The position numbers and the translations under genes are program-made. 54,067 nt of DNA from Clostridium sp. CAG:768 (lineage in GTDB: Bacteria; Cyanobacteriota; Vampirovibrionia; Gastranaerophilales; Gastranaerophilaceae), in the NCBI GenBank assembly GCA_000437435.1, contig FR899620.1:55481-109547 (forward strand), given 5' to 3'. A model generated the notes under the pieces. The model was not told where the DNA came from. It did not search any database and was given only the letters and a program-made list of their open reading frames with translations. This document shows positions 15,437 to 24,057 of the stretch, in pieces. Numbering within the stretch: position 1 is the stretch's first letter; each line of letters starts with the position of its first letter.

Positions 15437-16300
15437 TTAACCTTTAATTTGACTCATAACTTCATCAGCAAAGTTTTCTTGGCGTTTTTCTAAGCCTTCT
15501 CCAAGCATATATCTAGTGAATGCTTTAACTGTTAATTTTCCATCAATAAGTTGTCCTACTGTAACGTCAGGGTTTTTGATGAATGGTTGTTCTAACAATA
15601 CTTTTCCTGATAAAAGTTTGTTTACACGACCTTCAACAATTTTAGCTCTGATTTGTTCAGGTTTCTTTTGAAGGTCTTCTTTTCCCATTTCAATTTCTGT
15701 TTCATGGTCAATTACAGATTGAGGGATTTCATCTCTTGAAATAAATTCAGGAGCTGATGAAGCGATATGTAAACAAATGTCGTTCATCAATTCTTCATCT
15801 TTTTTATCTGTTTGGATTAATACACCGATTTTGCCGTTGTGGATATAAGATGCTGTGTTGCCTTCATAACGAACAAATCTTCTGAATGTAATTTTTTCTC
15901 CAATAGAAGCGATTTTTTCTTTAATTACTTCAGAAATAACTTTACCGCATTTTTCGCAAGTAGAAGCTAATAGAGCATCATTGTCTGCAGGGTTTGTTTT
16001 TGCAACAACTTCTGCTAAACCATTTGTTAATTCTTTGAATTCTTCATTTTTTGCAACGAAGTCTGTTTCGCAGTTAACTTCAACCATAGCTCCGCAATCA
16101 GCTTGGATAGAAGAAGCTACTAAACCTTCAGCAGCGATTCTTCCCATTTTTTTATCAGCAGAAGCAATACCTTTTTGGCGAAGAACTTCCATTGCTTTTT
16201 CCATATCTCCGTCAGTTTCAACAAGTGCTTTTTTAGCATCCATCATACCTGCACCTGTTTTGTCGCGGAGTTCTTTTACCATTTGAGCTGTAATGTTCAT
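15437..16300 (-). CDS. tsf: Elongation factor Ts
   Basis: 287 residues; the nucleotide exchange factor for EF-Tu. The N-terminal UBA-like domain has VKELRDKTGAGMMDAKKAL (conserved TGAGMMDCK-type motif), followed by EGLVAS, the core motif VNCETDFVAKNEEF and the dimerisation half. The start at 16300 (MNITAQMV) is supported by AAAGGAGAG; the frame is open further upstream, but only across the rpsB-tsf spacer. It is co-directional with rpsB, the standard bacterial order. The dimer-contact cysteines CEKCGK (near residue 106) look like a small metal or disulfide site. Confidence 0.96.
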   Translation of the reverse strand: MNITAQMVKELRDKTGAGMMDAKKALVETDGDMEKAMEVLRQKGIASADKKMGRIAAEGLVASSIQADCGAMVEVNCETDFVAKNEEFKELTNGLAEVVAKTNPADNDALLASTCEKCGKVISEVIKEKIASIGEKITFRRFVRYEGNTASYIHNGKIGVLIQTDKKDEELMNDICLHIASSAPEFISRDEIPQSVIDHETEIEMGKEDLQKKPEQIRAKIVEGRVNKLLSGKVLLEQPFIKNPDVTVGQLIDGKLTVKAFTRYMLGEGLEKRQENFADEVMSQIKG

Positions 16301-16324
16301 TATAATTCTCTCCTTTTTTATAGT

Positions 16325-16362
16325 GAAAGAGAGAATGGGCGATATATTCCCCACTCTCTTTC
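16325..16362 (-). promoter_or_regulatory. Hairpin in the rpsB-tsf spacer
   Basis: GAAAGAGAG (16325-16333) pairs with CTCTCTTTC (16354-16362), extended by inner TGGG/CCCA-type pairing. It sits in the 75-base spacer between rpsB and tsf. On the minus strand it is not followed by a T-run, so it could attenuate, process or stabilise the transcript. Confidence 0.45.
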
Positions 16363-16375
16363 ATTAAAGTTATAA

Positions 16376-17149
16376 TTATTCTGCAACTGTTTCTGCAGCT
16401 TCTGCTGTAACGCCTGCATCTTCTGGTTTAATGCTTTCTAGTTTTTTAGCGTTAGCATTAGCTTCTCTTAATTGTTTTCCTTCTAAAATAGCATCAGCTA
16501 ATTTTGAAGTGATTAATTTAATAGATCTGATTGCATCATCATTACCAGGGATAATGTAGTTGATGCCATCTGGATCAGCGTTTGTATCAGCTAAACAAAT
16601 AACAGGGATGTTAAGTTTGTTAGCTTCTTGAATAGCAATATCTTCTTTTTTCTGATCTACGATAAAGATTAAATCAGGTAAACCTCTCATATCTTTGATA
16701 CCGCCTAAAGTTTTGCTTAATTTACCTAATTCTCTGTTTAATTTAGCAATTTCTTTTTTAGGTAATTTTTCAGCGTGACCAGAGTTCATGAAATCTTCTA
16801 ATTCTCTTAATTTGTTTACACGACCTCTGATAGTTTCGAAGTTAGTAAGCATACCGCCTAACCATCTTCTGTTGATATAATAAGCTCCAGATCTAACAGC
16901 TTCTTCTGCAACTACTTCTGCAGCTTGTTTTTTTGTTCCAACGAATAAGATATTTTTATTTTTAGCAGCGAAATCTCTAACAACAGCATATGCTTCATCA
17001 AGCAAGTCTGTAGTTTTACGCAAATCTAAAACGTAAATACCATTTCTTGCACCGTAAATATACGGTTTCATTTTAGGGTTCCATCTTTGAGTTTGGTGTC
17101 CGAAGTGAACGCCTGCTTCTAAAAGTTCAATCATAGATGCTACTGGCAT
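16376..17149 (-). CDS. rpsB: 30S ribosomal protein S2
   Basis: 257 residues. S2 hallmarks: MIELLEAGVHFGHQTQRWNPKMKPYIYG at the N-terminus, NILFVGTKKQAAE, YYINRRWLGGMLTNF, and LPDLIFIVDQKKE...VICLADTNADPDGINYIIPGNDDA. The C-terminal tail is Ala/Glu-rich. An AAAAGGAG site precedes the ATG. It is followed by tsf. Confidence 0.98.
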   Translation of the reverse strand: MPVASMIELLEAGVHFGHQTQRWNPKMKPYIYGARNGIYVLDLRKTTDLLDEAYAVVRDFAAKNKNILFVGTKKQAAEVVAEEAVRSGAYYINRRWLGGMLTNFETIRGRVNKLRELEDFMNSGHAEKLPKKEIAKLNRELGKLSKTLGGIKDMRGLPDLIFIVDQKKEDIAIQEANKLNIPVICLADTNADPDGINYIIPGNDDAIRSIKLITSKLADAILEGKQLREANANAKKLESIKPEDAGVTAEAAETVAE

Positions 17150-17306
17150 CGGTTTTCTCCTTTTGTTTTAACTTATTGTACTACGGGCTATACTGTCTCA
17201 TTTTTATATTCATAAAAACTAGGGCAAAACCTATCAGACTAGTGTAACCAATTATATGATAATACAAACATGCCTTTATGCAAATTTATTATTGCGTTTT
17301 ATTACA

Positions 17307-17342
17307 TAAAAAAAACGGACTTTCTATTAAATAGATTGTCCG
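17307..17342 (-). terminator. Terminator of CobO gene 1
   Basis: On the minus strand CGGAC (17342-17338) pairs with GTCCG (17320-17316) around an inner self-complementary loop and is followed by a run of T. It lies just after the minus-strand gene ending at 17401, separating it from rpsB. Confidence 0.75.
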
Positions 17343-17400
17343 GTATTTCATTTTCTGAAACAAAAAGGATTTACATTAACTTATATTGTGTTTTTAAAAT

Positions 17401-17934
17401 CTAGTATTCAATGCCTTGTCTTGCCATAACACCTGTATCAAAGTAATGTTTGATAGGTTTCATTTCTGTAACAAGATGAGCCATTGCTTTTAATTCTGGG
17501 TGTGCATAACGTCCAGTTAATACAATTTCAAGGTTCTCAGGTTTGTTAAGTAATGCTTCTTTTACATCTGATACCTTAATCATATTCATTGCAGTGCAGA
17601 TGTTAATTTCATCTAAAATGATTAATTGGTATTTACCTGAATTGATAGCTTCTTTAGCAAATTCCCAACCTTTTTTAGCTTCTTTAAAATCTTCCATACA
17701 AACGTTATGAGAATAACATACTCTATCCATTCCGAATTGTACAACATCTAAGTTAGGGAGAAATTTTGAAGAAGAAACAATTTCTCCATAAGATGTAGCG
17801 CTATCCCCTTTTGTAAATTGAATAATGAGTACCTTCCAGCCGTGTCCTAATGCTCTTAGAGCTAATCCTAGAGATGCTGTAGTTTTCCCTTTTCCATCTC
17901 CTGTGTAAATTTGAATATAACCATGTTCTAACAC
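17401..17934 (-). CDS. cobO: Cob(I)alamin/cobyrinate adenosyltransferase, CobO type, copy 1
   Basis: 177 residues of the BtuR/CobO/CobP family, which transfers the adenosyl group of ATP to the cobalt of corrinoids in cobalamin synthesis or salvage. A P-loop GDGKGKTTASLGLALRALG lies at residues 12-30. Family blocks KVLIIQFTKG, QLIILDEIN and EIVLTGRYAHPEL follow, with the closing TGVMARQGIEY. It starts with GTG preceded by GGAGG. It is a single gene upstream of rpsB with its own terminator. A second copy lies at 26033-26614. No other cobalamin gene and no cobalamin riboswitch were seen here. Confidence 0.92.
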   Translation of the reverse strand: MLEHGYIQIYTGDGKGKTTASLGLALRALGHGWKVLIIQFTKGDSATSYGEIVSSSKFLPNLDVVQFGMDRVCYSHNVCMEDFKEAKKGWEFAKEAINSGKYQLIILDEINICTAMNMIKVSDVKEALLNKPENLEIVLTGRYAHPELKAMAHLVTEMKPIKHYFDTGVMARQGIEY

Positions 17935-18471
17935 GACTCACTACCTCCAAATAAAACTGATAAGTTCCTCTATCCTTATTTTAACGAATTTTTCTCACTA
18001 TTTAATCGTTCTAAAGTTGGATAAGTATATCGAGCAAAAGATGGATAAATGTATCTATCCCCGCTCCCAAGATTTGTATATTCATCATAGAACTTAATTA
18101 AAAAAAATAAATAACTTTAAGTGTTTCCATGCCAATCTTTTTACAATTAATTTTTTCTAAAATCCATTAACTGACAGTTTGACTATTTTTTAGGATTTTT
18201 TATTTTAACCTAAAAAATTTACATAATTTTTGTAAAGTATTTGTTAAAAAAGCTTGCATATTTTGAATAAAGTCTTGCTTCCTGGATTCATGGCTTTTTT
18301 TAAATTATTAATATTGTTAATATATTAACTGATTTTTTTTATAAAAATACGGGTATAATAAAATAAGGTCGATAAAATATGTTAACTTATGTAACAAAAA
18401 ACCATATTACTGAAATTCAGTGATTTTTAAAGCGTTTACATGTTTAAGAGTATAAAAAAAGAGAAGAGCAT
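17935..18471. other. 537-base spacer, no gene seen
   Basis: A very AT-rich divergent spacer between CobO gene 1 and the coiled-coil gene. It holds an imperfect direct repeat (GTTGGATAAGTATAT near 18014 and GATGGATAAATGTAT near 18041) and, near its right end, a TATAAT at 18354-18359 preceded by GGG. No ORF with a ribosome binding site, tRNA or recognisable riboswitch is visible. The long distance from the -10 to the ATG at 18472 implies a 5' leader of roughly 100 bases. Confidence 0.5.
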
Positions 18472-20067
18472 ATGAGTGTAAACAAACCAGGATTACCAAA
18501 ACTGAATATGCAACAAAAAACTTTAGGCAGTGCATCTTTTAAAACAAGCACTGCTACTAAGCTTGCTTCTTCTACTCGTACTGGTTATGGAATTATGGCT
18601 CAACGTACGAAGGTTGGTACTGGTGCTATATTTAATGTGAAAACGTATAATAGCGATTCTATAAGTGCTCAAAGACATGCTTTAAATGATAATAGGACAG
18701 TTATTAAAAATAATAATATTGTCGGGATGCCTGTAATGCATAATTGTTCTGGCAATAATGCGATGAATAAATATGCTGCAGCTCTTGCTGTTACTGGAAT
18801 GTTGGCGCAAACATTAGGTCAATTAGGAAGTCTTACTTCAACTTCTAATGTAAAATCAAGCAGTGTAAAAAACAATGGAACAGAAAATGTGAATAATTCA
18901 TCTAAAGAATTGATGTCTTTAGATTCTATGAAAAACGCAAATGATTCAACAACTTTAAGAGCAGCAATAGAAACAGCTGAGGCAGATAAAGCTTCTATGC
19001 AGTCTGAATTGACTACATTGGAAGGCAAACTTCCGTCTATGAAAGAGGCATCTGAAGCTGCTAAAAAACAATTACAAGAATTAGAGCCAAAAGTTGATGC
19101 AAAAGAAAAAGAAGTTAAACAAAAAGAAAATACTGTATCTGATAAAGAATCAGCGTTAAGTGCTGCAGAAAAAGATAAAAATTCTAAGTTAGAAGTAGCA
19201 AAAAATATGGAAGCTGCTGTAGGTGAAGCTGCTACAAATTATACAAAAGCATCTGAAGCATTAGTTAATGCTGAAGCTACTTTAGCAAGTACACCTGAAA
19301 CAATAATTGGTCCTGATGGAACAGAAATTCCAAACGAGCCAGCTTATTCAAATGCTAAGCAGGCTGTAGAAATTGCTGAACAGCAAAAAGAAGAAGCACA
19401 AACTAAATTAGATGAAGCAAAAGCAAATCATGAAAAAGCAGTAGAAAACTATGAAAAATCTATAACTGCATATGAAAATGCTGCAAAAGATGTTCAGAAT
19501 GCAAAAGATGAATTAAAAGCTGCAACCACTGATTTAGAGAATGCTCAAAAAGAATTGAATGAATTGAAAAAGCAGGAATCTGATGCAAATGGTAAGGTTA
19601 AAGCATATGAAGATGCATTGGATAAGCAAAAGCAATTAACAAAAAATATTGGAAAATATGATAGTGAGATAACAGAGCAAAAGGCTAGATTAACAGAATT
19701 AGAACAAAAAGAAGAAAAAGAATTAGCGGATACTAACAATGAGATGAATTCTTTAGCAGGAAAAATAGATACAAGAAATGGCAAAATAGATACTAAAGAT
19801 GGTTTGAATTTTATTGAAAAATTCCGTATGAAAAAGAATGAAAAGAATTCAGAAAAATACAATGATTTAACAAATACAAGAGATGATTTACAAACACGAG
19901 TTAATTATACAAAATTAAGCAAAATGGTTCCAACATATACATTTAATGGAACAGAATTTAGGCAAGCAGAATTTGGCGGAGGCACATTGTATATGGTTGG
20001 TGCTAAAAAAGTTTCTGCAGAAGAGTATCAAGCCTTAGTTAAAGCGGCATTACAGGAAAATGAATAG
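18472..20067 (+). CDS. Large coiled-coil protein
   Basis: 531 residues of unknown function. The first ~145 residues are Ser/Thr/Asn-rich and low complexity. Residues of about 160-460 are a near-continuous alpha-helical coiled coil rich in Glu, Lys and Ala (LEPKVDAKEKEVKQKE, LDEAKANHEKAVENYEK, LKAATTDLENAQKELNELKK), broken once by a short loop around ETIIGPDGTEIPNEPAYS. The last ~50 residues form a small globular end (PTYTFNGTEFRQAEFGGGTLYMVGAKKVSAEEYQ). There is no signal peptide. It resembles structural or surface-filament proteins and the partner is unknown. An AGAGAAGAG site precedes the ATG. Confidence 0.75.
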   Translation: MSVNKPGLPKLNMQQKTLGSASFKTSTATKLASSTRTGYGIMAQRTKVGTGAIFNVKTYNSDSISAQRHALNDNRTVIKNNNIVGMPVMHNCSGNNAMNKYAAALAVTGMLAQTLGQLGSLTSTSNVKSSSVKNNGTENVNNSSKELMSLDSMKNANDSTTLRAAIETAEADKASMQSELTTLEGKLPSMKEASEAAKKQLQELEPKVDAKEKEVKQKENTVSDKESALSAAEKDKNSKLEVAKNMEAAVGEAATNYTKASEALVNAEATLASTPETIIGPDGTEIPNEPAYSNAKQAVEIAEQQKEEAQTKLDEAKANHEKAVENYEKSITAYENAAKDVQNAKDELKAATTDLENAQKELNELKKQESDANGKVKAYEDALDKQKQLTKNIGKYDSEITEQKARLTELEQKEEKELADTNNEMNSLAGKIDTRNGKIDTKDGLNFIEKFRMKKNEKNSEKYNDLTNTRDDLQTRVNYTKLSKMVPTYTFNGTEFRQAEFGGGTLYMVGAKKVSAEEYQALVKAALQENE

Positions 20068-20095
20068 AAAATATTTATAATTACTTTACAATAAC

Positions 20096-20124
20096 TTTAC
20101 TTTTAAATTTGTATAATTTATAAT
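20096..20124 (+). promoter_or_regulatory. Possible promoter for rimP-nusA
   Basis: TTTACT (20096-20101), 17-base spacer, TATAAT (20119-20124); a second TATAAT lies at 20112-20117. It sits between the coiled-coil gene and a strong hairpin terminator, so transcripts from it would have to pass that hairpin before rimP. Confidence 0.4.
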
Positions 20125-20149
20125 AATCGCATAGACAGTATTGTCATTC

Positions 20150-20179
20150 AAAAAAGAACGGGATTTCCCGTTCTTTTTT
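20150..20179 (+). terminator. Strong terminator before rimP
   Basis: AAAAAAGAACGGGA (20150-20163) pairs with TCCCGTTCTTTTTT (20166-20179). It ends the coiled-coil gene, or acts as an attenuator if the promoter at 20096-20124 drives rimP. Confidence 0.88.
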
Positions 20180-20216
20180 ATCTAATAGGGCTAAAAGAAA
20201 GGGTAAGGTTTATTTT

Positions 20217-20699
20217 ATGAAACAGGAAATTAACAGACATGATGTCTTGGAAAAAATTACACCGTTGATCGAAAATACAGCCATGCGTTTCGGTTATATT
20301 CCTATTGAAATAGAATTTGTAAAAGAAAATCATAGATGGTTTTTAAGAATTTATTTATATTCTAAAGATAAAGAAGTTACATTAGATGATTGTGAAAATG
20401 TGACAAGAAGCTTGTCTGATTTTCTTGATGAATTAATACCTGTAAAATATTATTTAGAGGTTTCTTCACCAGGATTGGAAAGGAAATTTAAGTCAGAAAA
20501 AGAATTTATAATTTTCAATGGAAGAAGAATTAGTTTAAAGCTTAAAGAACCTTTAGAAGGGGAATCTGAAAAAATTTTCAAAGGTGAAATCTTAGATTAT
20601 GATGAAAATGAGGGTTTAAAGTTTTTTAGATTTGATGATGGGAAAGAGTTACAAATTCCAAAATCTAATATTCAATCAGCTAAATTATATATTGATTAA
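20217..20699 (+). CDS. rimP: Ribosome maturation factor RimP
   Basis: 160 residues; needed for 30S subunit maturation. It has the family's N-terminal alpha/beta domain (YIPIEIEFVKENHRWFLRIYLYSK), DDCENVTRSLSDFLDELIP, the signature YYLEVSSPGLERKF, and a C-terminal SH3-like barrel with FKGEILDYDENEGLKF. An AAGGGTAAGG site precedes the ATG. nusA follows by 34 bases in the conserved rimP-nusA order. Confidence 0.95.
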   Translation: MKQEINRHDVLEKITPLIENTAMRFGYIPIEIEFVKENHRWFLRIYLYSKDKEVTLDDCENVTRSLSDFLDELIPVKYYLEVSSPGLERKFKSEKEFIIFNGRRISLKLKEPLEGESEKIFKGEILDYDENEGLKFFRFDDGKELQIPKSNIQSAKLYID

Positions 20700-20733
20700 T
20701 TATAAAAAATTAAAAATATGAAAGGATAACATT

Positions 20734-21969
20734 ATGATTAAAATCGGAACAGCATTATTTGAAGCTTGTGAAGAATTGGAAAGAGAAAGAGGAATTGCTA
20801 AAGATGTATTAATTGCATCTCTTTGTGATGCTATGGTTGCTGCATATAAAAAACATATGCATATTAAAGAAGCAACAAATATCGAAGCAATTTTAGACGA
20901 ACAATCAGGAGAAATTGGTGTATTTAGAACAAAACTTGTTGTAGATGATGTTGAAGATCCTGATACTCAAATTACACTTGCAGATGCTCAAGAAATTGTT
21001 GAAGATGTAGAAGTTGGTGACGAAATTAAAATAGAAGTTACCCCAGAACAATTCGGACGTATTGCTGCTCAATCCGCAAAACAAGTTATCACTCAAAGGA
21101 TTAGAGAAGCTGAAAGAAATCTTGTATTGCAAGAATTTATGGATAAAAAAGGAACACTTACTACAGGTATTATCCAACGTGTTGAAAATCGTAATGTAAT
21201 TGTAAATATTGGAAAAACTGACGCTATTATGCCTCAGAAAGAACAAATTCCGGGAGAATACTATAAACCTGGTAACAGAATTAGAGTTTTTGTTCTTAAT
21301 GTTAAAGAAACAACAAGATTACCTCAAGTAATTGTATCTCATGCACATGCTGAGATTGTAAGAGAATTGTTTGAATTAGAAGTTCCGGAAATCGAAGATG
21401 GAATTGTAGAAATTAAATCAATTTCTCGTGAAGCTGGTTACAGAACTAAAATAGCAGTTTGGTCAAATGACCCTGAAGTCGATTCTGTTGGAGCTTGTAT
21501 TGGACCACGTGGAAGCAGAATTCAAACAATTGTATCAGAATTAAAAAATGAAAAAATAGATATTGTAAGATATTCTGAAGATCCTGTTGAATATATTGTA
21601 AATGCTTTATCTCCTGCAAGAGTTGTTTCTGTTGATATTTTGGCAGACGACGAATATGCTCATGATGCAATGGTTGTAGTTCCTGATGATCAATTAAGCC
21701 TAGCAATTGGTCGTGAAGGTCAAAACGTAAGATTAGCACATAAACTTACTGGTTGGAAAATCGATATCAAGAGTGTTTCTCAAATGGAAAAAGCAGAAGC
21801 TCAAAATATTCATAACTATGTAGAGCCAGAAGAAGATAATTATGATGATTCAGAAGAAGAAGTTGATGAATTGCAGCAAGAAATTGAAGAAGAGATGAAT
21901 CAACAAGCTCTAGATGAAGAAGATTTCCATGAAGATGTAGCAGAAGAATCTTCTGAAGTTGAAGAGTAA
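20734..21969 (+). CDS. nusA: Transcription termination/antitermination factor NusA
   Basis: 411 residues. It binds RNA polymerase and controls pausing, termination and antitermination. Layout: N-terminal polymerase-binding domain, S1 domain (GTLTTGIIQRVENRNVIVNIGKTDAIMP), then two KH domains (SVGACIGPRGSRIQTIVSEL and LAIGREGQNVRLAHKLTGWKI). The C-terminal ~45 residues are an acidic Glu/Asp tail; the acidic repeats found in proteobacterial NusA are absent. It ends at a terminator, so the usual downstream ylxR-infB genes are not in this operon. Confidence 0.97.
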   Translation: MIKIGTALFEACEELERERGIAKDVLIASLCDAMVAAYKKHMHIKEATNIEAILDEQSGEIGVFRTKLVVDDVEDPDTQITLADAQEIVEDVEVGDEIKIEVTPEQFGRIAAQSAKQVITQRIREAERNLVLQEFMDKKGTLTTGIIQRVENRNVIVNIGKTDAIMPQKEQIPGEYYKPGNRIRVFVLNVKETTRLPQVIVSHAHAEIVRELFELEVPEIEDGIVEIKSISREAGYRTKIAVWSNDPEVDSVGACIGPRGSRIQTIVSELKNEKIDIVRYSEDPVEYIVNALSPARVVSVDILADDEYAHDAMVVVPDDQLSLAIGREGQNVRLAHKLTGWKIDIKSVSQMEKAEAQNIHNYVEPEEDNYDDSEEEVDELQQEIEEEMNQQALDEEDFHEDVAEESSEVEE

Positions 21970-21988
21970 TTCCAATAAAATATAACAA

Positions 21989-22025
21989 TAAAAAAGGGAT
22001 TTTTTAGCTAAAAGTCCCTTTTTTA
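21989..22025 (+). terminator. Terminator of rimP-nusA
   Basis: AAAAAAGGGA and TCCCTTTTTT flank a self-complementary TTTTAGCTAAAA loop, giving a long hairpin ending in a T-run. It lies 20 bases after nusA. Confidence 0.9.
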
Positions 22026-22031
22026 TATTGG

Positions 22032-22059
22032 TTGACAAAAAATATTGAGCAAATATTAT
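22032..22059 (+). promoter_or_regulatory. Promoter of tuf
   Basis: A perfect TTGACA (22032-22037) and TATTAT (22054-22059) with a 16-base spacer, directly behind the nusA terminator. AAAAAGGAG precedes the ATG. The perfect -35 fits the very high expression expected of EF-Tu. Confidence 0.75.
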
Positions 22060-22125
22060 ATATTATATGGCTTAAAATACCAAATTAGTATTGTAGTATA
22101 AGTAGAAAAAAAGGAGATTAATCTC

Positions 22126-23334
22126 ATGGCAAGAGAAAAGTACGAACGTACCAAACCGCACGTTAACATCGGTACAATTGGCCACGTTGACCACGGTAAA
22201 ACAACATTAACAGCAGCTATCACAGCTGTATTGGCTGCTGCAGGTCAAGCTGCATTGAAAAAATTCGATGAAATCGATGCTGCTCCTGAAGAAAAAGCAA
22301 GAGGTATTACAATTTCTACAGCTCACGTAGAATACGAAACAGCAGCTAGACACTATGCACACGTTGACTGCCCGGGCCACGCTGACTATGTTAAAAACAT
22401 GATTACAGGTGCTGCTCAAATGGACGGTGCAATTCTTGTAGTTGCAGCTACTGATGGTGCAATGCCTCAAACTCGTGAACACATCTTGTTAGCTCGTCAA
22501 GTTGGCGTTCCTAACTTAGTTGTATTCTTAAATAAATGTGATATGGTTGATGACCCTGAATTATTAGAATTAGTTGAAATGGAAGTAAGAGAACTTCTTT
22601 CTTCATACGAATTCGACGGAGACAACATTCCATTCATCCACGGTTCTGCTTTGAAAGCTTTAGAAGCTGCTCAAGCTAACCCATCAATTAAACGTGGTGA
22701 AGATAAATGGGTTGATAAAATTTGGGAATTAATGGATGCTATCGATTCTTACTTCCCAACTCCAGAACGTGATTTAGACAAACCATTCTTGATGCCTGTT
22801 GAAGACGTATTCTCAATCACAGGTCGTGGTACAGTTGCAACTGGTAGAGTTGAACGTGGTATCGTTAAAGTTGGTGACGAAGTTGAATTAGTTGGTTTAG
22901 GTGAAACTAAGAAAACTACAGTTACTGGTGTTGAAATGTTCAGAAAATCTCTTGATCAAGGTCAAGCTGGTGACAACATTGGTGCTTTATTACGTGGTAT
23001 TGATAAAACTGAAATCCAACGTGGTCAAGTACTTGCTAAACCTGGTACAATTCACCCACATACAAAATTCACAGCTAACGTTTACGTATTGACTAAAGAA
23101 GAAGGCGGACGTCACACTCCATTCTTCCCAGGTTACAGACCACAGTTCTACATCAGAACTACTGACGTAACTGGTTCAATCAAATTTGACGGTCAAATGG
23201 TAATGCCTGGTGATAACGTTGTAATGGAAGTTGAATTAATCGCTCCTGTTGCAATCGAAGAAGGTATGAGATTTGCAATCCGTGAAGGTGGCCACACAGT
23301 TGGTGCTGGTGTTGTTGACAAAATTATTGAGTAA
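22126..23334 (+). CDS. tuf: Elongation factor Tu
   Basis: 402 residues. It delivers aminoacyl-tRNA to the ribosome. GTPase motifs GHVDHGKTT (from residue 19), DCPGHADY and NKCD are intact, as are the switch I segment EKARGITIST and domains 2 and 3 (GRGTVATGRVERG, GGRHTPFFPGYRPQFY, MRFAIREGGHTVGAGVV). Third codon positions use more C than neighbouring genes, as expected for a highly expressed gene. It stands as a single-gene unit with its own promoter and terminator rather than behind fusA. Confidence 0.99.
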   Translation: MAREKYERTKPHVNIGTIGHVDHGKTTLTAAITAVLAAAGQAALKKFDEIDAAPEEKARGITISTAHVEYETAARHYAHVDCPGHADYVKNMITGAAQMDGAILVVAATDGAMPQTREHILLARQVGVPNLVVFLNKCDMVDDPELLELVEMEVRELLSSYEFDGDNIPFIHGSALKALEAAQANPSIKRGEDKWVDKIWELMDAIDSYFPTPERDLDKPFLMPVEDVFSITGRGTVATGRVERGIVKVGDEVELVGLGETKKTTVTGVEMFRKSLDQGQAGDNIGALLRGIDKTEIQRGQVLAKPGTIHPHTKFTANVYVLTKEEGGRHTPFFPGYRPQFYIRTTDVTGSIKFDGQMVMPGDNVVMEVELIAPVAIEEGMRFAIREGGHTVGAGVVDKIIE

Positions 23335-23356
23335 TTTTAATACAACATTATAATTT

Positions 23357-23390
23357 TAAAAACGAGCTTGGTAACAGGCTCGTTTTTTTT
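23357..23390 (+). terminator. Terminator of tuf
   Basis: AAAACGAGC pairs with GCTCGTTTT and is followed by eight T, 24 bases after the tuf stop codon. Confidence 0.92.
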
Positions 23391-23509
23391 CTTAGATACA
23401 AAAAAGGCTGTCAAAAATATGACAGACCTTTACAATTCTTTTTCCCCTATAAAATTTTTCCTTTTCCCAAAAATAATATTGACCTTGACCTTTAAAATAT
23501 TGACTAGAG

Positions 23510-23671
23510 TTATTTTGCGATTTGAAGAGTTTGGAATTTTGTTGCTTCTTTAGATTTTTGTAAGTATTTTACTAAAGATTTTGCAACTAATTCAGAACGT
23601 TTTTTATTTTCTCTATCTAAGATTTCAAAGTATTCATCAAGTGATGACATAATGTATTCTGTATTTTCCAT
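23510..23671 (-). CDS. 53-aa protein resembling a ribbon-helix-helix half
   Basis: A small gene just below usual length cut-offs. It begins MENTEYIMSSLDEYFEILD, continues RENKKRSELVAKSLVKYLQK and ends SKEATKFQTLQIAK. AAAGGGGAAAAGAA directly precedes the ATG at 23671. The segment ENKKRSELVAKSLVKYLQ parallels ENRTRSELIREALRTYMY in the adjacent CopG-like gene (spacer of 64 bases), so the two are probably related and co-transcribed. The N-terminal beta strand of a typical ribbon-helix-helix is not obvious, so it might modulate its neighbour rather than bind DNA alone; this is inference. Confidence 0.65.
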   Translation of the reverse strand: MENTEYIMSSLDEYFEILDRENKKRSELVAKSLVKYLQKSKEATKFQTLQIAK

Positions 23672-23735
23672 TTCTTTTCCCCTTTGTGATTATTATAACT
23701 CAATTTTTTTTTAATGTTCAATTTGTTTCTTTTTT

Positions 23736-23924
23736 TTAACTTAAAAGAGCATCTAAGATTTCTGCATTTTTATTAGCTTTTTGAGTGTTTCTTATTTGGT
23801 TTCTGTACATATAAGTTCTTAGAGCTTCTCTGATTAATTCAGAACGTGTACGATTTTCATTTCCTGCTACTTGATCTATTTCGTTTAAAAATCTTTCGGG
23901 CATTGATATTAAAACTCTAGCCAT
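23736..23924 (-). CDS. CopG/RHH family transcriptional regulator
   Basis: 62 residues. The first strand (ARVLISMPERFLNEIDQVA) and the helix ENRTRSELIREALRTYMYRN form a classic ribbon-helix-helix DNA-binding domain; these proteins bind as dimers and are often antitoxins or autoregulators. The C-terminal ~18 residues form a short tail. AAAAGGAG precedes the ATG. No toxin gene adjoins it; the downstream gene is a second RHH-like small protein. A near-perfect inverted repeat (23937-23997) lies at its promoter region and is a candidate operator. Confidence 0.85.
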   Translation of the reverse strand: MARVLISMPERFLNEIDQVAGNENRTRSELIREALRTYMYRNQIRNTQKANKNAEILDALLS

Positions 23925-23936
23925 ATTGTTCTCCTT

Positions 23937-23997
23937 TTAATTAATTATTCCCTTTGTAAATTCCCCTTGTATTTATATAAAGGAAATTATTAATTAA
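23937..23997. promoter_or_regulatory. Inverted repeat upstream of RHH gene, candidate operator
   Basis: Arms 23937-23955 and 23979-23997 match as inverted complements at 17 of 19 positions (TTAATTAAT..TT.CCTTT). The 23-base centre read on the minus strand contains TATAAAT, a possible -10. The position directly upstream of an RHH regulator fits autoregulation. RHH operators are usually shorter repeats, so this assignment is inference. Confidence 0.5.
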
Positions 23998-24057
23998 AAA
24001 TTGCGTAAAGTGTATATATTTTTTATTAATATCTTAATAAAAGTTAATATATTTTAC

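Noticed and set aside
16301..16354. 18-residue N-terminal extension of EF-Ts
   Set aside because: It covers the rpsB-tsf hairpin; the standard EF-Ts N-terminus begins at 16300 with a good AAAGGAGAG.
17935..18471. Cobalamin riboswitch near CobO gene 1
   Set aside because: No B12-box-like sequence or multi-arm structure could be seen on the minus strand upstream of 17934; the ribosome site is close to a plain AT-rich leader.
23368..23553. 61-codon plus-strand ORF after tuf
   Set aside because: It starts inside the tuf terminator and overlaps the minus-strand 53-codon gene, which has the ribosome site and protein similarity.
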